From: Paracoccaceae bacterium
Lineage (GTDB): Bacteria; Pseudomonadota; Alphaproteobacteria; Rhodobacterales; Rhodobacteraceae
Direction: 5' to 3'
Length of the DNA: 36,848 bases
Assembly (NCBI GenBank): GCA_020425125.1
Contig: JAGQRV010000074.1
Span: forward strand, 16,242-53,089
A model generated the notes under the pieces. It did not search any database. It saw only the letters and a list, made by a program, of their open reading frames with translations, and was not told where the DNA came from. The stretch's first letter is position 1; each line of letters begins with the position of its first letter. This document shows, one piece after another, positions 1 through 7,158 of the stretch. Made by a program: the position numbers and the translations under genes.

Positions 1-438
1 CAGGTCGAGGGGCTGGCGATCGACCGCGACATTTCCATGGCGAACCTGAAATGGGTGCTGGAGGAGTTCTTCTCGGCCTTCTTCGGGCGCGGCGTGAAGA
101 CCCGGTTCCGCGCCTCGCATTTCCCCTTCACCGAGCCCTCGGCCGAGGTCGACATCCAGTGTTCCTGGGAAGGCGGCACGGTGAAGGTGGGCGAGGGCGA
201 CGACTGGCTCGAGGTGCTGGGATCGGGGATGGTGCACCCGAAGGTGCTGCGCGCCGCCGGGGTCGACCCCGAGGCATGGCAGGGCTTCGCCTTCGGCCTC
301 GGCATCGACCGGCTGGCGATGCTGAAATATGGCATCCCGGATCTGAGGGCATTCTTCGACAGCGACCTGCGCTGGCTGCGCCACTACGGGTTCAGCGCGC
401 TGGACGTGCCGACGTTGCGGGGTGGGGTCGGGGGGTGA
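1..438 (+). CDS. pheS: Phenylalanyl-tRNA synthetase alpha subunit, 3' end (partial)
   Basis: This is the C-terminal 145 residues of the catalytic alpha subunit, which charges tRNA-Phe with phenylalanine as an alpha2-beta2 enzyme in the cytoplasm. The frame is open from base 1, so the start lies outside the window. Two class II synthetase signatures are visible: the motif 2 region with [16 protein letters not shown], and the motif 3 region with [11 protein letters not shown] near the end, whose arginine contacts ATP in the family. The tail after motif 3 is short and glycine rich (RGGVGG). The partner pheT follows at 1120, but a foreign-looking ankyrin gene starts 6 bases after the stop and separates the two. 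Confidence 0.96.
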   Translation, partial: QVEGLAIDRDISMANLKWVLEEFFSAFFGRGVKTRFRASHFPFTEPSAEVDIQCSWEGGTVKVGEGDDWLEVLGSGMVHPKVLRAAGVDPEAWQGFAFGLGIDRLAMLKYGIPDLRAFFDSDLRWLRHYGFSALDVPTLRGGVGG

Positions 439-444
439 TTTGAG

Positions 445-1092
445 ATGATCAAATTTCCTACCATGACTTTCTGCGTTGCTCTTATAAGCATGGCGTCCGT
501 AGTGGTGATCTTGAGTTGTGCGTCCGCTCGCTCCCAAGATTTTCCGGCTCTAAGCGAAGTCGTCATCTCTGGCCGCAACGGCGACTTGGGCGCTGCCCTC
601 ACGTCGAATGTGTGGTCGGAATCCGACCTGGGCGGCGCGCTATTTGCGGCGGCAGGCACTCACAACCCGGAAGCTGCGAGGCTCTTGATTGCGTCGGGCG
701 CGGACGTCGATTTTAGCGTTCTACAGAGGACACCGCTAATTGTATCTATAGTCGAGGATTCTCCTGGGGTTTCAGCTGTGCTCCTCGACGCTGGCGCCGA
801 TCCGGATTTCTCCTCATCGTTTGAATGGAGGCCGCTCCATTTTGCGATCGGCAAAGGCTTCTCTCGCGACGAAATCATCCGTCTACTGCTCGCGCATGGC
901 GCCGATATTGATGCACGAACGAACTTGTCAGTTACACCACTGCACCGTGCTGCGGGCTTCTGCAGAAACTCTGCTGTCGAGATATTGCTGGCGCACGGAG
1001 CAAAGAAGAATGCTCGTGACAAATACGGGCGCACAGCGGCAGAGCGCGCTAGTCGCGCTGGCTGCGACGACGTTGCAGCACTGCTGCGATAA
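445..1092 (+). CDS. Exported ankyrin-repeat protein inserted between pheS and pheT
   Basis: A 215-residue protein. Residues 1-30 form a signal peptide with a long hydrophobic core, ending in LSCASARS. Signal peptidase I cleavage is likely; a lipoprotein is possible but the lipobox is poor. From about residue 55 there are four to five ankyrin repeats, recognisable by A-LLIASGADVD, LLDAGADPD, LLLAHGADIDARTN-TPLHRAA and LLAHGAKKNARDKYGRTA. Ankyrin repeats bind proteins, here probably in the periplasm; the partner is unknown. The start is 6 bases after the pheS stop with no strong ribosome binding site, so it may be translated by coupling. Its base composition is clearly more AT rich than pheS and pheT, with rare codons such as ATA and GTA. 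This suggests acquisition by transfer. It is intact, with no frameshift. Confidence 0.9.
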   Translation: MIKFPTMTFCVALISMASVVVILSCASARSQDFPALSEVVISGRNGDLGAALTSNVWSESDLGGALFAAAGTHNPEAARLLIASGADVDFSVLQRTPLIVSIVEDSPGVSAVLLDAGADPDFSSSFEWRPLHFAIGKGFSRDEIIRLLLAHGADIDARTNLSVTPLHRAAGFCRNSAVEILLAHGAKKNARDKYGRTAAERASRAGCDDVAALLR

Positions 1093-1119
1093 GTTGCTCA
1101 AAACTAGAGGCCGAGCGAA

Positions 1120-3525
1120 ATGAAATTCACCCTGTCCTGGCTGAAGGACCATCTGGAGACCACGGCGTCCGTCGGAGAGATCGCCGAGGCGCTGACCGAT
1201 CTCGGGCTCGAGGTCGAAGGCGTGGAGGACCGGGCGGCGCGGCTGAAGGACTTCACGCTCGGCAAGGTGCTGGCCGCGGAAAAGCATCCCGATGCCGACA
1301 AGCTGTCGGTCTGCCGGGTGCTGACCGAGGACGGCGAGGTGCAGATCGTCTGCGGCGCCCCCAATGCCCGCGAAGGCATCACCGTGGTCGTCGCCCGGCC
1401 CGGCACCTACATCCCCGGCATCGACACCACGATCCAGGTCGGCAAGATCCGCGGCGTCGAAAGCCACGGCATGATGTGTTCGGAACGCGAGATGGAGCTG
1501 TCCGACGCCCATGAGGGGATCATCGAGCTGCCCTCGGGCGCGGTAGGCGAGCGCTTCACCAACTGGCTGGCGGCACACGATCCGGCCAGGGTCGACCCCG
1601 TCATCGAGATCGCCATCACCCCGAACCGGGCCGATGCGCTGGGCGTGCACGGGATCGCCCGCGACCTCGCCGCGCGCGGCCTGGGACGGCTGATCGAGCG
1701 CCCGGTGGAGCCGGTCCCCGGCAGCTTTCCCTGTCCGGTGCCGGTGTCGATCGACGCCGACACGCAAGCAGCCTGCCCGGTCTTCTTCGGCCGGCTGATC
1801 CGCGGCGTGACCAACGGGCCGTCGCCCGACTGGCTGCAGGCGCGGCTCAGGGCGATCGGGCTCAGGCCGATCAGCTTCCTCGTCGATGTGACGAACTTCT
1901 TCACCTACGACATGAACCGGCCGCTGCATGTCTTCGACGCGGACCGGATCCGCGGCGGGCTGCGGGTGCACGGGGCCGAGGGCGGCGAAAGCCTGGTCGG
2001 GCTCGACGACAAGACCTACGGCTTCGAGCCGGGCATGACGCTGATCTCGGATGCCGAGGAGGTCGAGAGCATCGCCGGCGTGATGGGCGGCGCGCGGACG
2101 GGCGTGACGGCCGAGACCGTCAACGTCTTCGTCGAGGCGGCGTACTTCGATCCGATCCGCACCGCGCAGACCGGGCGGGCGCTGAAGATCAATTCGGATG
2201 CGCGCTATCGCTTCGAGCGCGGCATCGATCCGGAATGGACGCCGCACGGCCTTGAGGCGGCGACCCGGATGATCCTGGAGATTGCCGGCGGCGAGGCGTC
2301 CGAGGTGGTGCAGGCGGGCACGATCCCCGACCATGCGCGGGCCTTCCGGCTTGATCCGCAGCGGGTGGTGCGCCTCGTCGGCATGGAGATCTCGGAGGCC
2401 GAGCAGCGCCAGACGCTGGCCGCGCTCGGCTTCCGGATGGCGGGCGACCAGGCGCATGTGCCGTCCTGGCGGCCGGATGTCCAGGGCGAGGCCGATCTGG
2501 TCGAGGAAGTGGCGCGGGTGGCGTCGCTGACGCGGCTCGAGGGCATTCCGATGGCGCGCGCCCAGGCCGGCGTGCCGAAGCCGATCCTGACGCCGATCCA
2601 GCGGCGCGAAGGCGCGGCGCGGCGGCGGCTGGCGGCGCTTGGCTACAATGAATGCGTGACGTACAGCTTCATCGACGCAGGCGCGGCCACTGCCTTCGGC
2701 GCGGGCGAGGCAGTGCGGCTGGAGAACCCGATCAGCTCGGAAATGACGCATCTGCGTCCCGACCTGCTGCCCGGCCTTTTGCAGGTGGCGGCACGGAACC
2801 AGGCGCGGGGCCTGGCCGATCTGGCGCTGTTCGAGGTGGGGCCGGTCTTTTCGGGCGGCGAGCCCGGCGAGCAGGCGCTGGTGGCGGCGGGTCTGCTGGT
2901 CGGCGCCAGCGGGCCGCGGTCGCCCCAGGGCGGGCGGCGTCCGGTCGACGTCTACGACGCGAAAGCGGACATGGAGGCGGTGCTGGCTGCGATCGGCGCG
3001 CCGGAGAAGCGGATGATCCTGCGGGACGTGCCCGCATGGTTCCATCCCGGCCGGTCGGGGCGTGCGGGCCTTGGCCCGCAGAAGACCATCGCGGTCTTCG
3101 GCGAGCTGCACCCGAAGATCCTGCGGGCCTTCGACGTGAAGGGCCCGGCGGTCGCCTTTGCGGTGTTCCCCGAAGCCGTGCCGCTGCCGCGCGCCGGGTC
3201 CTCGGCACGGCCGGCGCTGATCCTGAACGATCTTCAGGCGGTGGAGCGCGACTTCGCCTTCGTGGTCGATGCGGGCGTCGCGGCGCTGGATCTGGTCAAC
3301 GCGGCGGCCGGGGCCGACAAGGCGCTGATCGAGTCGGTGTCGGTCTTCGACGAATTCGCGGGTCCCGCGGCGGAGGCGCAGATGGGCACAGGCATGAAGT
3401 CGCTGGCGATCTCGGTTCGGTTGCAGCCGACCGAGAAGACGCTGACCGAAAAGGAGATCGAGGCCGTCGCCGCCAGGATCGTCGAGAAGGTCGGCAAGGC
3501 GACGGGGGGCAGCCTGCGCGGCTGA
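1120..3525 (+). CDS. pheT: Phenylalanyl-tRNA synthetase beta subunit
   Basis: An 801-residue beta subunit of normal bacterial length. It opens with MKFTLSWLKDHLETT, the usual family start. The EMAP/OB-type tRNA-binding domain covers about residues 40-150 (KHPDADKLSVCRV, QIVCGAPNAR). The B3/B4 editing domain, which removes mischarged tyrosine, follows at about 210-390. The B5 domain comes next (about 400-475) with the Mg-binding EADLVEEVAR segment. The catalytic-like core then includes the NPISSEMTHLRPDLLPGLL stretch, and the anticodon-binding FDX-ACB domain is at about 708-801 (VERDFAFVVD near its start, SVRLQPTEKTLTEKEIE near the end). It pairs with PheS. A GAGG-containing stretch lies just upstream of the ATG. 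Twenty-seven bases separate it from the ankyrin gene. Confidence 0.98.
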   Translation: MKFTLSWLKDHLETTASVGEIAEALTDLGLEVEGVEDRAARLKDFTLGKVLAAEKHPDADKLSVCRVLTEDGEVQIVCGAPNAREGITVVVARPGTYIPGIDTTIQVGKIRGVESHGMMCSEREMELSDAHEGIIELPSGAVGERFTNWLAAHDPARVDPVIEIAITPNRADALGVHGIARDLAARGLGRLIERPVEPVPGSFPCPVPVSIDADTQAACPVFFGRLIRGVTNGPSPDWLQARLRAIGLRPISFLVDVTNFFTYDMNRPLHVFDADRIRGGLRVHGAEGGESLVGLDDKTYGFEPGMTLISDAEEVESIAGVMGGARTGVTAETVNVFVEAAYFDPIRTAQTGRALKINSDARYRFERGIDPEWTPHGLEAATRMILEIAGGEASEVVQAGTIPDHARAFRLDPQRVVRLVGMEISEAEQRQTLAALGFRMAGDQAHVPSWRPDVQGEADLVEEVARVASLTRLEGIPMARAQAGVPKPILTPIQRREGAARRRLAALGYNECVTYSFIDAGAATAFGAGEAVRLENPISSEMTHLRPDLLPGLLQVAARNQARGLADLALFEVGPVFSGGEPGEQALVAAGLLVGASGPRSPQGGRRPVDVYDAKADMEAVLAAIGAPEKRMILRDVPAWFHPGRSGRAGLGPQKTIAVFGELHPKILRAFDVKGPAVAFAVFPEAVPLPRAGSSARPALILNDLQAVERDFAFVVDAGVAALDLVNAAAGADKALIESVSVFDEFAGPAAEAQMGTGMKSLAISVRLQPTEKTLTEKEIEAVAARIVEKVGKATGGSLRG

Positions 3526-3559
3526 TCCGGCGCGCCAGCCGGGTGGCCGGCGCGCCGGA
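3526..3559. terminator. GC-rich hairpin between convergent pheT and GST genes
   Basis: An 11-base perfect inverted repeat, arms TCCGGCGCGCC (3526-3536) and GGCGCGCCGGA (3549-3559), starts right after the pheT stop. It ends a few bases before the GST stop at 3566. No T-tract follows on either strand, so it is a hairpin that may end transcription from both sides rather than a textbook intrinsic terminator. Confidence 0.45.
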
Positions 3560-3565
3560 GGAAGG

Positions 3566-4312
3566 TCAGGCCGCAGCGTCGGTCGCGTGCGGGATGTCGA
3601 GCGCGCGCTGCACCGCGGGCCGGGCGAGGAAGCGGTCGAGATAGGCGACCACGTTGGGCCGCTCGGCCCAGCCCACGGCGTCGAGCGCACCGTAGTATTC
3701 GAGCCCCTTCAGCCACGGCGCGATGGCGATGTCGGCGATCGAGTAGTCGCCGGCGATCCAGTCGCGCCCCTCAAGCGCAGTTTCCAGCACGTCGAGCAGG
3801 CGGCGCGCCTCGGCGATGTAGCGGTCGCGCGGGCGCGGATCGGCGATCTCGGATCCGGCATATTTGTAGAAATAGCCGAGCTGGCCGAACATCGGGCCGA
3901 CGCCGCCCATCTGGAACATCAGCCATTGCAGCACTTCGTAGCGCTGGGCGCGCGTCGTGCCGAGCAGCCGGCCGGTCTTTTCGGCCAGATAGATCAGGAT
4001 CGCGCCGGACTCGAAAAGCCCGAGCGGCCGGCCATCGGGCCCGTTCGGGTCGATGATCGCCGGGATCTTGTTGTTCGGGTTGAGCGACAGGAATTCGGGG
4101 CTCTTCACATCGGCGTCCGAGAGCGAGACGCGGTGCGCCTCGTAAGGCAGGCCGAGTTCTTCAAGCGCGATCGCGACCTTGCGGCCGTTCGGGGTCGGGA
4201 AGGAATAGAGCTGAAGCCGGTCGGGGTGCCGCGCCGGCCAGCGCCGGGTGACCGGAAACTCGGACAGAACAAGGGCGGGCTCGCCCCCGCGGATCGGGTC
4301 GAGACGGGTCAT
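3566..4312 (-). CDS. Glutathione S-transferase family protein, YfcG/Nu-class like
   Basis: A 248-residue cytosolic protein. The thioredoxin-like N domain (about residues 32-115) carries SFPTPNGRKVAIALEELGLPY, NPNNKIPAI and FESGAILIYLAEK. The helical C domain follows with LQWLMFQMGGVGPMFGQLGYF and the WIAGDYSIADIAIAPW motif. These blocks match the YfcG/YghU (Nu-class) type, which acts as a glutathione-dependent disulfide-bond reductase and uses a Thr/Asn pair (the TPN here) instead of a catalytic Tyr or Ser. It has about 30 residues before the domain, longer than YfcG. The ATG has AAGGAAGAG upstream. It is convergent with pheT and divergent from mscL. The true substrate cannot be told from sequence. 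Confidence 0.92.
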   Translation of the reverse strand: MTRLDPIRGGEPALVLSEFPVTRRWPARHPDRLQLYSFPTPNGRKVAIALEELGLPYEAHRVSLSDADVKSPEFLSLNPNNKIPAIIDPNGPDGRPLGLFESGAILIYLAEKTGRLLGTTRAQRYEVLQWLMFQMGGVGPMFGQLGYFYKYAGSEIADPRPRDRYIAEARRLLDVLETALEGRDWIAGDYSIADIAIAPWLKGLEYYGALDAVGWAERPNVVAYLDRFLARPAVQRALDIPHATDAAA

Positions 4313-4463
4313 GACTCTTCCTTAGTCTGATTTACCCTTTACACAGTAGGTACTGCCCGCCCGGGTTGAAGGGGTCGGATTGTGCGCGGATGTCGGGAGC
4401 CGTGTTCGCCTTCGCAGGGTCCGGCGCGCGGCGGATCGTCCAGATTAACGAGAAGGGACCGGA

Positions 4464-4871
4464 ATGATAAGGGAATTCAGAGACTTCATCGCCCGCGGCA
4501 ATGTGATGGACATGGCTGTCGGGATCATCATCGGCGCCGCGTTCACGGCGATCGTATCCTCGCTGGTCGATGATCTGATCACGCCGTTCATCAGCCTGTT
4601 CACGGGCGGCATCGACTTTTCCGGGCTCGGCGTGACACTGGGCGAGGGCGACCACGCGGCCACCTTTGCCTACGGCAAGTTCATCACCGCGGTGATCAAT
4701 TTCCTGATCATCGCCTGGGTGGTCTTCCTGCTGGTCAAGGGCGTCAACCGGGTCAAGGACGCCGCACTGGGTCAGGCGAACGATGCACCCGAGGAGAAGC
4801 CCGCCCCGCCGAGCGACACCGAGCTTCTGATCGAAATCCGGGACGCGATCCGCGCGCAGAAATCCGTCTGA
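4464..4871 (+). CDS. mscL: Large-conductance mechanosensitive channel
   Basis: A 135-residue inner-membrane channel that opens under membrane tension and releases solutes during osmotic downshock, working as a homopentamer. It has the family pattern: amphipathic N-terminal [22 protein letters not shown]1 at about 16-45 with the gate-lining small residues ([16 protein letters not shown]), the conserved LITPFISLF turn, a periplasmic loop, TM2 at about 74-96 ([20 protein letters not shown]), and a C-terminal charged helix ([11 protein letters not shown]). AGAAGGGA lies before the ATG. It stands alone between the divergent GST gene and the convergent rpsU. Confidence 0.98.
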   Translation: MIREFRDFIARGNVMDMAVGIIIGAAFTAIVSSLVDDLITPFISLFTGGIDFSGLGVTLGEGDHAATFAYGKFITAVINFLIIAWVVFLLVKGVNRVKDAALGQANDAPEEKPAPPSDTELLIEIRDAIRAQKSV

Positions 4872-4883
4872 CCGGGCGCCCTG

Positions 4884-4918
4884 AAAAAGACAGACCCCCG
4901 GGCCGGGCCTCGGGGGTC
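4884..4918 (-). terminator. Intrinsic terminator of rpsU
   Basis: Read on the minus strand, GACCCCCG and CGGGGGTC form an 8-base stem (arms at 4911-4918 and 4893-4900) around a 10-base GC-rich loop, followed within a few bases by a run of five T (4884-4888). It lies about 40 bases after the rpsU stop. On the plus strand there is no T-run after the stem, so it fits rpsU better than mscL. Confidence 0.8.
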
Positions 4919-4956
4919 GTCAGGCGACACGAGCCGCCGGTTCGCTTCCGTCGGGT

Positions 4957-5163
4957 TCAGACGAGCCCTTCGCGCTGCGCCTTTTTACGGGCGAGCTTGC
5001 GTGCGCGGCGGATCGCCTCCGCCTTCTCGCGGGCCTTCTTCTCGGACGGCTTCTCGAAATGCTGCTTGAGCTTCATTTCGCGGAAGACGCCTTCGCGCTG
5101 AAGTTTCTTCTTGAGCGCGCGAAGTGCCTGATCGACATTGTTGTCGCGAACGCTGACCTGCAT
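4957..5163 (-). CDS. rpsU: 30S ribosomal protein S21
   Basis: A 68-residue basic protein of the small ribosomal subunit, involved in translation initiation. The sequence starts [20 protein letters not shown], then has [19 protein letters not shown] and an Arg/Lys-rich helix ending QREGLV, typical of alphaproteobacterial S21. The ATG at 5161-5163 is preceded by AGGAAGGTGG, a strong ribosome binding site, which fixes the start. The frame stays open further upstream but that is not coding. A T-tailed terminator lies downstream. Confidence 0.97.
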   Translation of the reverse strand: MQVSVRDNNVDQALRALKKKLQREGVFREMKLKQHFEKPSEKKAREKAEAIRRARKLARKKAQREGLV

Positions 5164-5191
5164 CGTGGTGTCACCACCTTCCTGGTTAGAG

Positions 5192-5221
5192 TTGCAAAAA
5201 TTGCAGGAAGTGGCCGTATAG
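5192..5221 (+). promoter_or_regulatory. Candidate promoter of the COQ9 gene with a TGCAA-N3-TTGCA dyad
   Basis: In the 121-base divergent region between rpsU and the COQ9 gene, TTGCAA (5192-5197) and GTATAG (5216-5221) are 18 bases apart and could serve as -35 and -10 boxes on the plus strand. The -35 overlaps a perfect dyad, TGCAA-AAA-TTGCA (5193-5205), which could be an operator serving either gene. Both assignments rest on pattern only. Confidence 0.3.
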
Positions 5222-5284
5222 CAGCGCGATGCTGGCTTGTCCACCGCCGACACGGGCGAAAACGGCGGCTTTGCGGAGGATCCC

Positions 5285-6004
5285 ATGACCGAGACCACGA
5301 CCGTTCCGAGCGAGACCGGACCGCGCGATCCGAAGGCCGCGCTGCTGGCGGCGATCGAGTCCCACGTGCCGTTCGACGGCTGGACCGAATCGGCCTTCCG
5401 GGCCGCCATCGCCGACAGCGGGGTGGAGCCCGCGGTGGCGCGAGGCGTGTGTCCGCGCGGCGCCGTCGATCTGGCGCTGGCCTTCCACGAGGAGGGAGAC
5501 GCCGAGATGCTGCGGCGGATCCGCGAGGCCGATCTGGGCGGCCTGCGGTTCCGCGACCGCATCGCACAGGCGGTGCGGTTCCGGCTGGAAGCCGCACCCG
5601 ACCGCGAGATGGTGCGGCGCGGCGTGACGCTGTTTGCGCTGCCGAACCACGCCCCGGACGGCGCGAAGGCACTCTGGTCCACGGTGGACCGGATCTGGGA
5701 GGCGCTCGGCGACACCTCGGACGACGTCAACTGGTACACCAAGCGCGCGACCCTGGCCGGCGTCTACAGTGCCACGCTGCTCTACTGGCTCGGCGACGAC
5801 AGCCCCGGCCACACGCGGACCTGGGAATTCCTGGACCGGCGCATCGGCGAGGTGATGCGGTTCGAGAAGCTGAAGGCGGATGTCAACGGCAACCCGGTGA
5901 TGAAACAGCTTCTCAAGCTCCCCAACTGGGCGCTAGGTTTCGTCCGGGCGCCGTCGCGCGGACCGCGGACGAATCTGCCCGGAAGCTTGACAGGATCGAA
6001 ATAG
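5285..6004 (+). CDS. COQ9 family protein (ubiquinone biosynthesis)
   Basis: A 239-residue protein of the COQ9 family. In mitochondria COQ9 binds lipid and assists the COQ7 hydroxylase step of ubiquinone synthesis; bacterial members are inferred to act likewise. The conserved C-terminal block is clear: [38 protein letters not shown] and [17 protein letters not shown], with the TetR-like helical N part before it (about 20-90). I chose the ATG at 5285 because GGAGGA sits 5-8 bases before it; the frame is open further upstream through a TTG at 5237. The next gene, an NAD(P)H:quinone-oxidoreductase-like enzyme, begins 38 bases later and may be cotranscribed. Confidence 0.92.
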   Translation: MTETTTVPSETGPRDPKAALLAAIESHVPFDGWTESAFRAAIADSGVEPAVARGVCPRGAVDLALAFHEEGDAEMLRRIREADLGGLRFRDRIAQAVRFRLEAAPDREMVRRGVTLFALPNHAPDGAKALWSTVDRIWEALGDTSDDVNWYTKRATLAGVYSATLLYWLGDDSPGHTRTWEFLDRRIGEVMRFEKLKADVNGNPVMKQLLKLPNWALGFVRAPSRGPRTNLPGSLTGSK

Positions 6005-6042
6005 CGCCGCCGGGGCCTTCCCTAGCGGAAGGAGACATGCCG

Positions 6043-7047
6043 ATGCCCGGGGGCGAGACGCTGCCAGAATCCATGCGCGCCATCGAGATCACCGCGCCCG
6101 GCGGCCCCGAGGTGCTGCGCCCGGCGGAACGGCCTGTGCCGGAGGTCGGCGACGACCAGATCCTGATCCGCGTCGCCTATGCGGGCGTCAACCGTCCCGA
6201 CGCGCTGCAACGGACGGGTGCCTACAAGGCACCGCCGGACGCCTCGGATCTGCCCGGCCTCGAAGCGGCGGGAGAGGTGGTCGCGGTGGGCGCGTCGGTC
6301 AGCCGCTGGAAGCCTGGCGACCGGGTCTGCGCGCTGCTGCCGGGCGGCGGCTATGCGGAATATGTCGCGACGCCTGCAGCGCATGCGCTGCCGGTGCCCG
6401 CGGGCATGAGCCTCGACCGCGCCGCCTGCTTGCCCGAGACCTTCTTCACCGTCTGGTCGAACGTCTTCATGCGCGGCGGCCTGAAGGCGGGCGAGACCTT
6501 CCTGGTTCATGGCGGGTCATCCGGCATCGGCACCACCGCGATCCAGCTGGCGCATGTCTTCGGCGCGCGGGTCTTCGCGACCGCCGGAACGACCGGAAAA
6601 TGCGCGGTCTGCGAAAGCCTCGGGGCGGAGCGCGCGGTCAATTACCGCGAGGCGGACTTCGTCGAGGTCGTGCGGGCGGCCGGCGGGGCCGACCTGATCC
6701 TCGACATGGTCGGCGGCAGCTACATCCCGCGCAACGTCAAGGCGCTGAAGGACGAGGGGCGGCTGGTGCAGATCGCCTTCCTGGAAAGCCCGAAGGTCGA
6801 GCTCAACTTCGCCCAGGTGATGCTGCGGCGGCTGACGCTGACCGGATCCACCCTGCGGCCGCAATCGGTGCTGGCCAAGGCCCGGATCGCCGCGGCGCTG
6901 GAGGCGCAGGTCTGGCCCTTGCTCGCGGCGGGCCGGGTGGCGCCGGTGATCGACAGCGAGTTTGCGCTGGACGATGCGGCGGGTGCCCATGCGAGGCTGG
7001 AGAGTTCGGCGCATGTCGGCAAGATCGTCCTGAAGGTCGGCGGCTGA
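6043..7047 (+). CDS. NAD(P)H-quinone oxidoreductase-like zinc-independent MDR protein
   Basis: A 334-residue member of the medium-chain dehydrogenase/reductase superfamily, quinone oxidoreductase (QOR/PIG3-like) branch. The N-terminal GroES-like part carries the YAGVNRPDALQRTGAY block, where quinone reductases have Asn-Arg in place of zinc ligands. PGLEAAGEVVAVG follows. The Rossmann domain has LVHGGSSGIGTTAIQLA at about 154-170 for NADPH binding. The C-terminal VAPVIDSEFALDDAAGAHARLE-type segment is standard. It probably reduces quinones or enals with NADPH. There are ATGs at 6037 and 6043; AAGGAG ends 8 bases before the second and only 2 before the first, so I prefer 6043. It follows COQ9 closely. 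Confidence 0.93.
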   Translation: MPGGETLPESMRAIEITAPGGPEVLRPAERPVPEVGDDQILIRVAYAGVNRPDALQRTGAYKAPPDASDLPGLEAAGEVVAVGASVSRWKPGDRVCALLPGGGYAEYVATPAAHALPVPAGMSLDRAACLPETFFTVWSNVFMRGGLKAGETFLVHGGSSGIGTTAIQLAHVFGARVFATAGTTGKCAVCESLGAERAVNYREADFVEVVRAAGGADLILDMVGGSYIPRNVKALKDEGRLVQIAFLESPKVELNFAQVMLRRLTLTGSTLRPQSVLAKARIAAALEAQVWPLLAAGRVAPVIDSEFALDDAAGAHARLESSAHVGKIVLKVGG

Positions 7048-7158
7048 CGCCCGACTTGCCGCCGATCTCGAGCCGAATACGCTTCGGGAATCAGCCGTTT
7101 GGCCCTAGACTCTGAAGCTGACCGGAAGAATCCGGCCGCCGGCGGGGGGCGACGGCAG

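Noticed and set aside
928-3690. A very long open frame antisense to pheT (about 920 codons)
   Set aside because: It is the complement of the high-GC pheT codons, is rich in Arg, Pro and Gly without domains, and pheT itself is certain.
5059-6036. Upstream extension of the quinone-oxidoreductase frame by about 320 residues
   Set aside because: It overlaps rpsU and COQ9 and has Arg/Gly-rich shadow composition; the family start lies near 6043.
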